5,931 nt of DNA from an uncultured Collinsella sp. Lineage in GTDB: Bacteria > Actinomycetota > Coriobacteriia > Coriobacteriales > Coriobacteriaceae. The position numbers and the translations under genes are program-made. The DNA is taken from NCBI GenBank assembly GCA_900550355.1, contig URRT01000111.1, forward strand, positions 1 through 5,931, read 5' to 3'. Each line of letters starts with the position of its first letter. The first letter of the stretch is position 1. Positions 5,824 to 5,931 of the stretch are shown here, piece by piece. The notes beneath the pieces were generated by a model, which worked only from the letters and a program-made list of their open reading frames with translations, was not told the DNA's origin and did not search any database.

Positions 5824-5874
5824 GCCGCTCGCCGGGGAATCGTTCTGCGACGCCCCGGCGAGCGGCATTTTATT
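5824..5874 (+). terminator. Intrinsic terminator of the beta-glucoside operon
   Basis: GCCGCTCGCCGGGG (5824-5837) pairs exactly with CCCCGGCGAGCGGC (5853-5866), a 14-bp, very GC-rich stem. The 15-nt loop can form three more pairs (CGT 5841-5843 with ACG 5850-5852). The T-rich tract ATTTTATT (5867-5874) follows. It begins 29 nt after the EIIBC stop and should end the operon transcript. Confidence 0.9.
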
Positions 5875-5875
5875 G

Positions 5876-5898
5876 GTGGGGCGTGTCGTGTCGCCCAC
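5876..5898. repeat. Small GC-rich hairpin after the terminator
   Basis: GTGGGGCG (5876-5883) can pair with CGCCCAC (5892-5898), leaving one bulged G and an 8-nt loop. It directly follows the terminator; no T-run follows. The remaining bases to 5931 are GC-rich with no recognisable gene. Confidence 0.35.
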
Positions 5899-5931
5899 GG
5901 CGGCCGCGGCGCCCCCCTCCCATCTGATCGG

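Noticed and set aside
5900..5907. GCGGCCGC palindrome
   Set aside because: An 8-bp palindrome in a very GC-rich stretch is expected by chance and has no further context.

Overview
The window looks like a chromosomal stretch from a high-GC, anaerobic gut actinobacterium. Collinsella or a close Coriobacteriia relative is my best guess. It rests on GC-rich third positions in most genes, strong AGGAGG-type ribosome binding sites, a PTS/6-phospho-glycosidase locus, and a GTCCCCA..GACTAGTC repeat that I associate from memory with that group. No marker gene here fixes the taxonomy.

Layout. (1) 1-402 (+) is the 3' end of an ABC transporter ATPase whose start lies outside the window. (2) 403-619 has no gene but carries two conspicuous dyads: a perfect 18-bp inverted repeat (471-511) and a nested, cloverleaf-like set of inverted repeats (527-585). 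(3) 620-841 (+) is a short RelB/DinJ-type antitoxin with no toxin beside it; its last 13 codons lie inside a tandem palindromic repeat (800-853). (4) 865-1779 (+) is a CPBP-family intramembrane protease with all three active-site motifs. (5) 1788-2780 (-) is an AraC-family regulator, convergent with the protease gene and divergent from the sugar genes. (6) 2781-2933 is the shared control region, with a candidate promoter for each direction and a cre/LacI-like site. (7) 2934-4412 (+) is a GH1 6-phospho-beta-glucosidase. (8) 4424-5794 (+) is a beta-glucoside-type PTS EIIBC permease. (9) 5824-5874 is a strong hairpin terminator that closes the operon.

How the genes work together. The right-hand half is a compact aryl- or oligo-beta-glucoside utilisation unit. 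EIIBC imports and phosphorylates the sugar, and the GH1 enzyme cleaves the resulting 6-phospho-beta-glucoside in the cytoplasm. The divergent AraC-type protein, with a cupin-like N-terminal sensor domain, probably switches the unit on. The permease has no EIIA domain, so phosphate must come from an EIIA encoded elsewhere. There is no BglG/LicT gene and I saw no antiterminator target in the leader, so control appears to be at initiation rather than by antitermination.

The left-hand half looks more like a patchwork. The antitoxin is an orphan with a repeat-derived tail, placed just ahead of the protease gene, in a region rich in inverted repeats. I do not see an obviously new multi-gene system. 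The items most worth a second look are the repeat-encoded antitoxin tail, the two unexplained dyads upstream of it, and the altered phosphate-loop residues of the GH1 enzyme.
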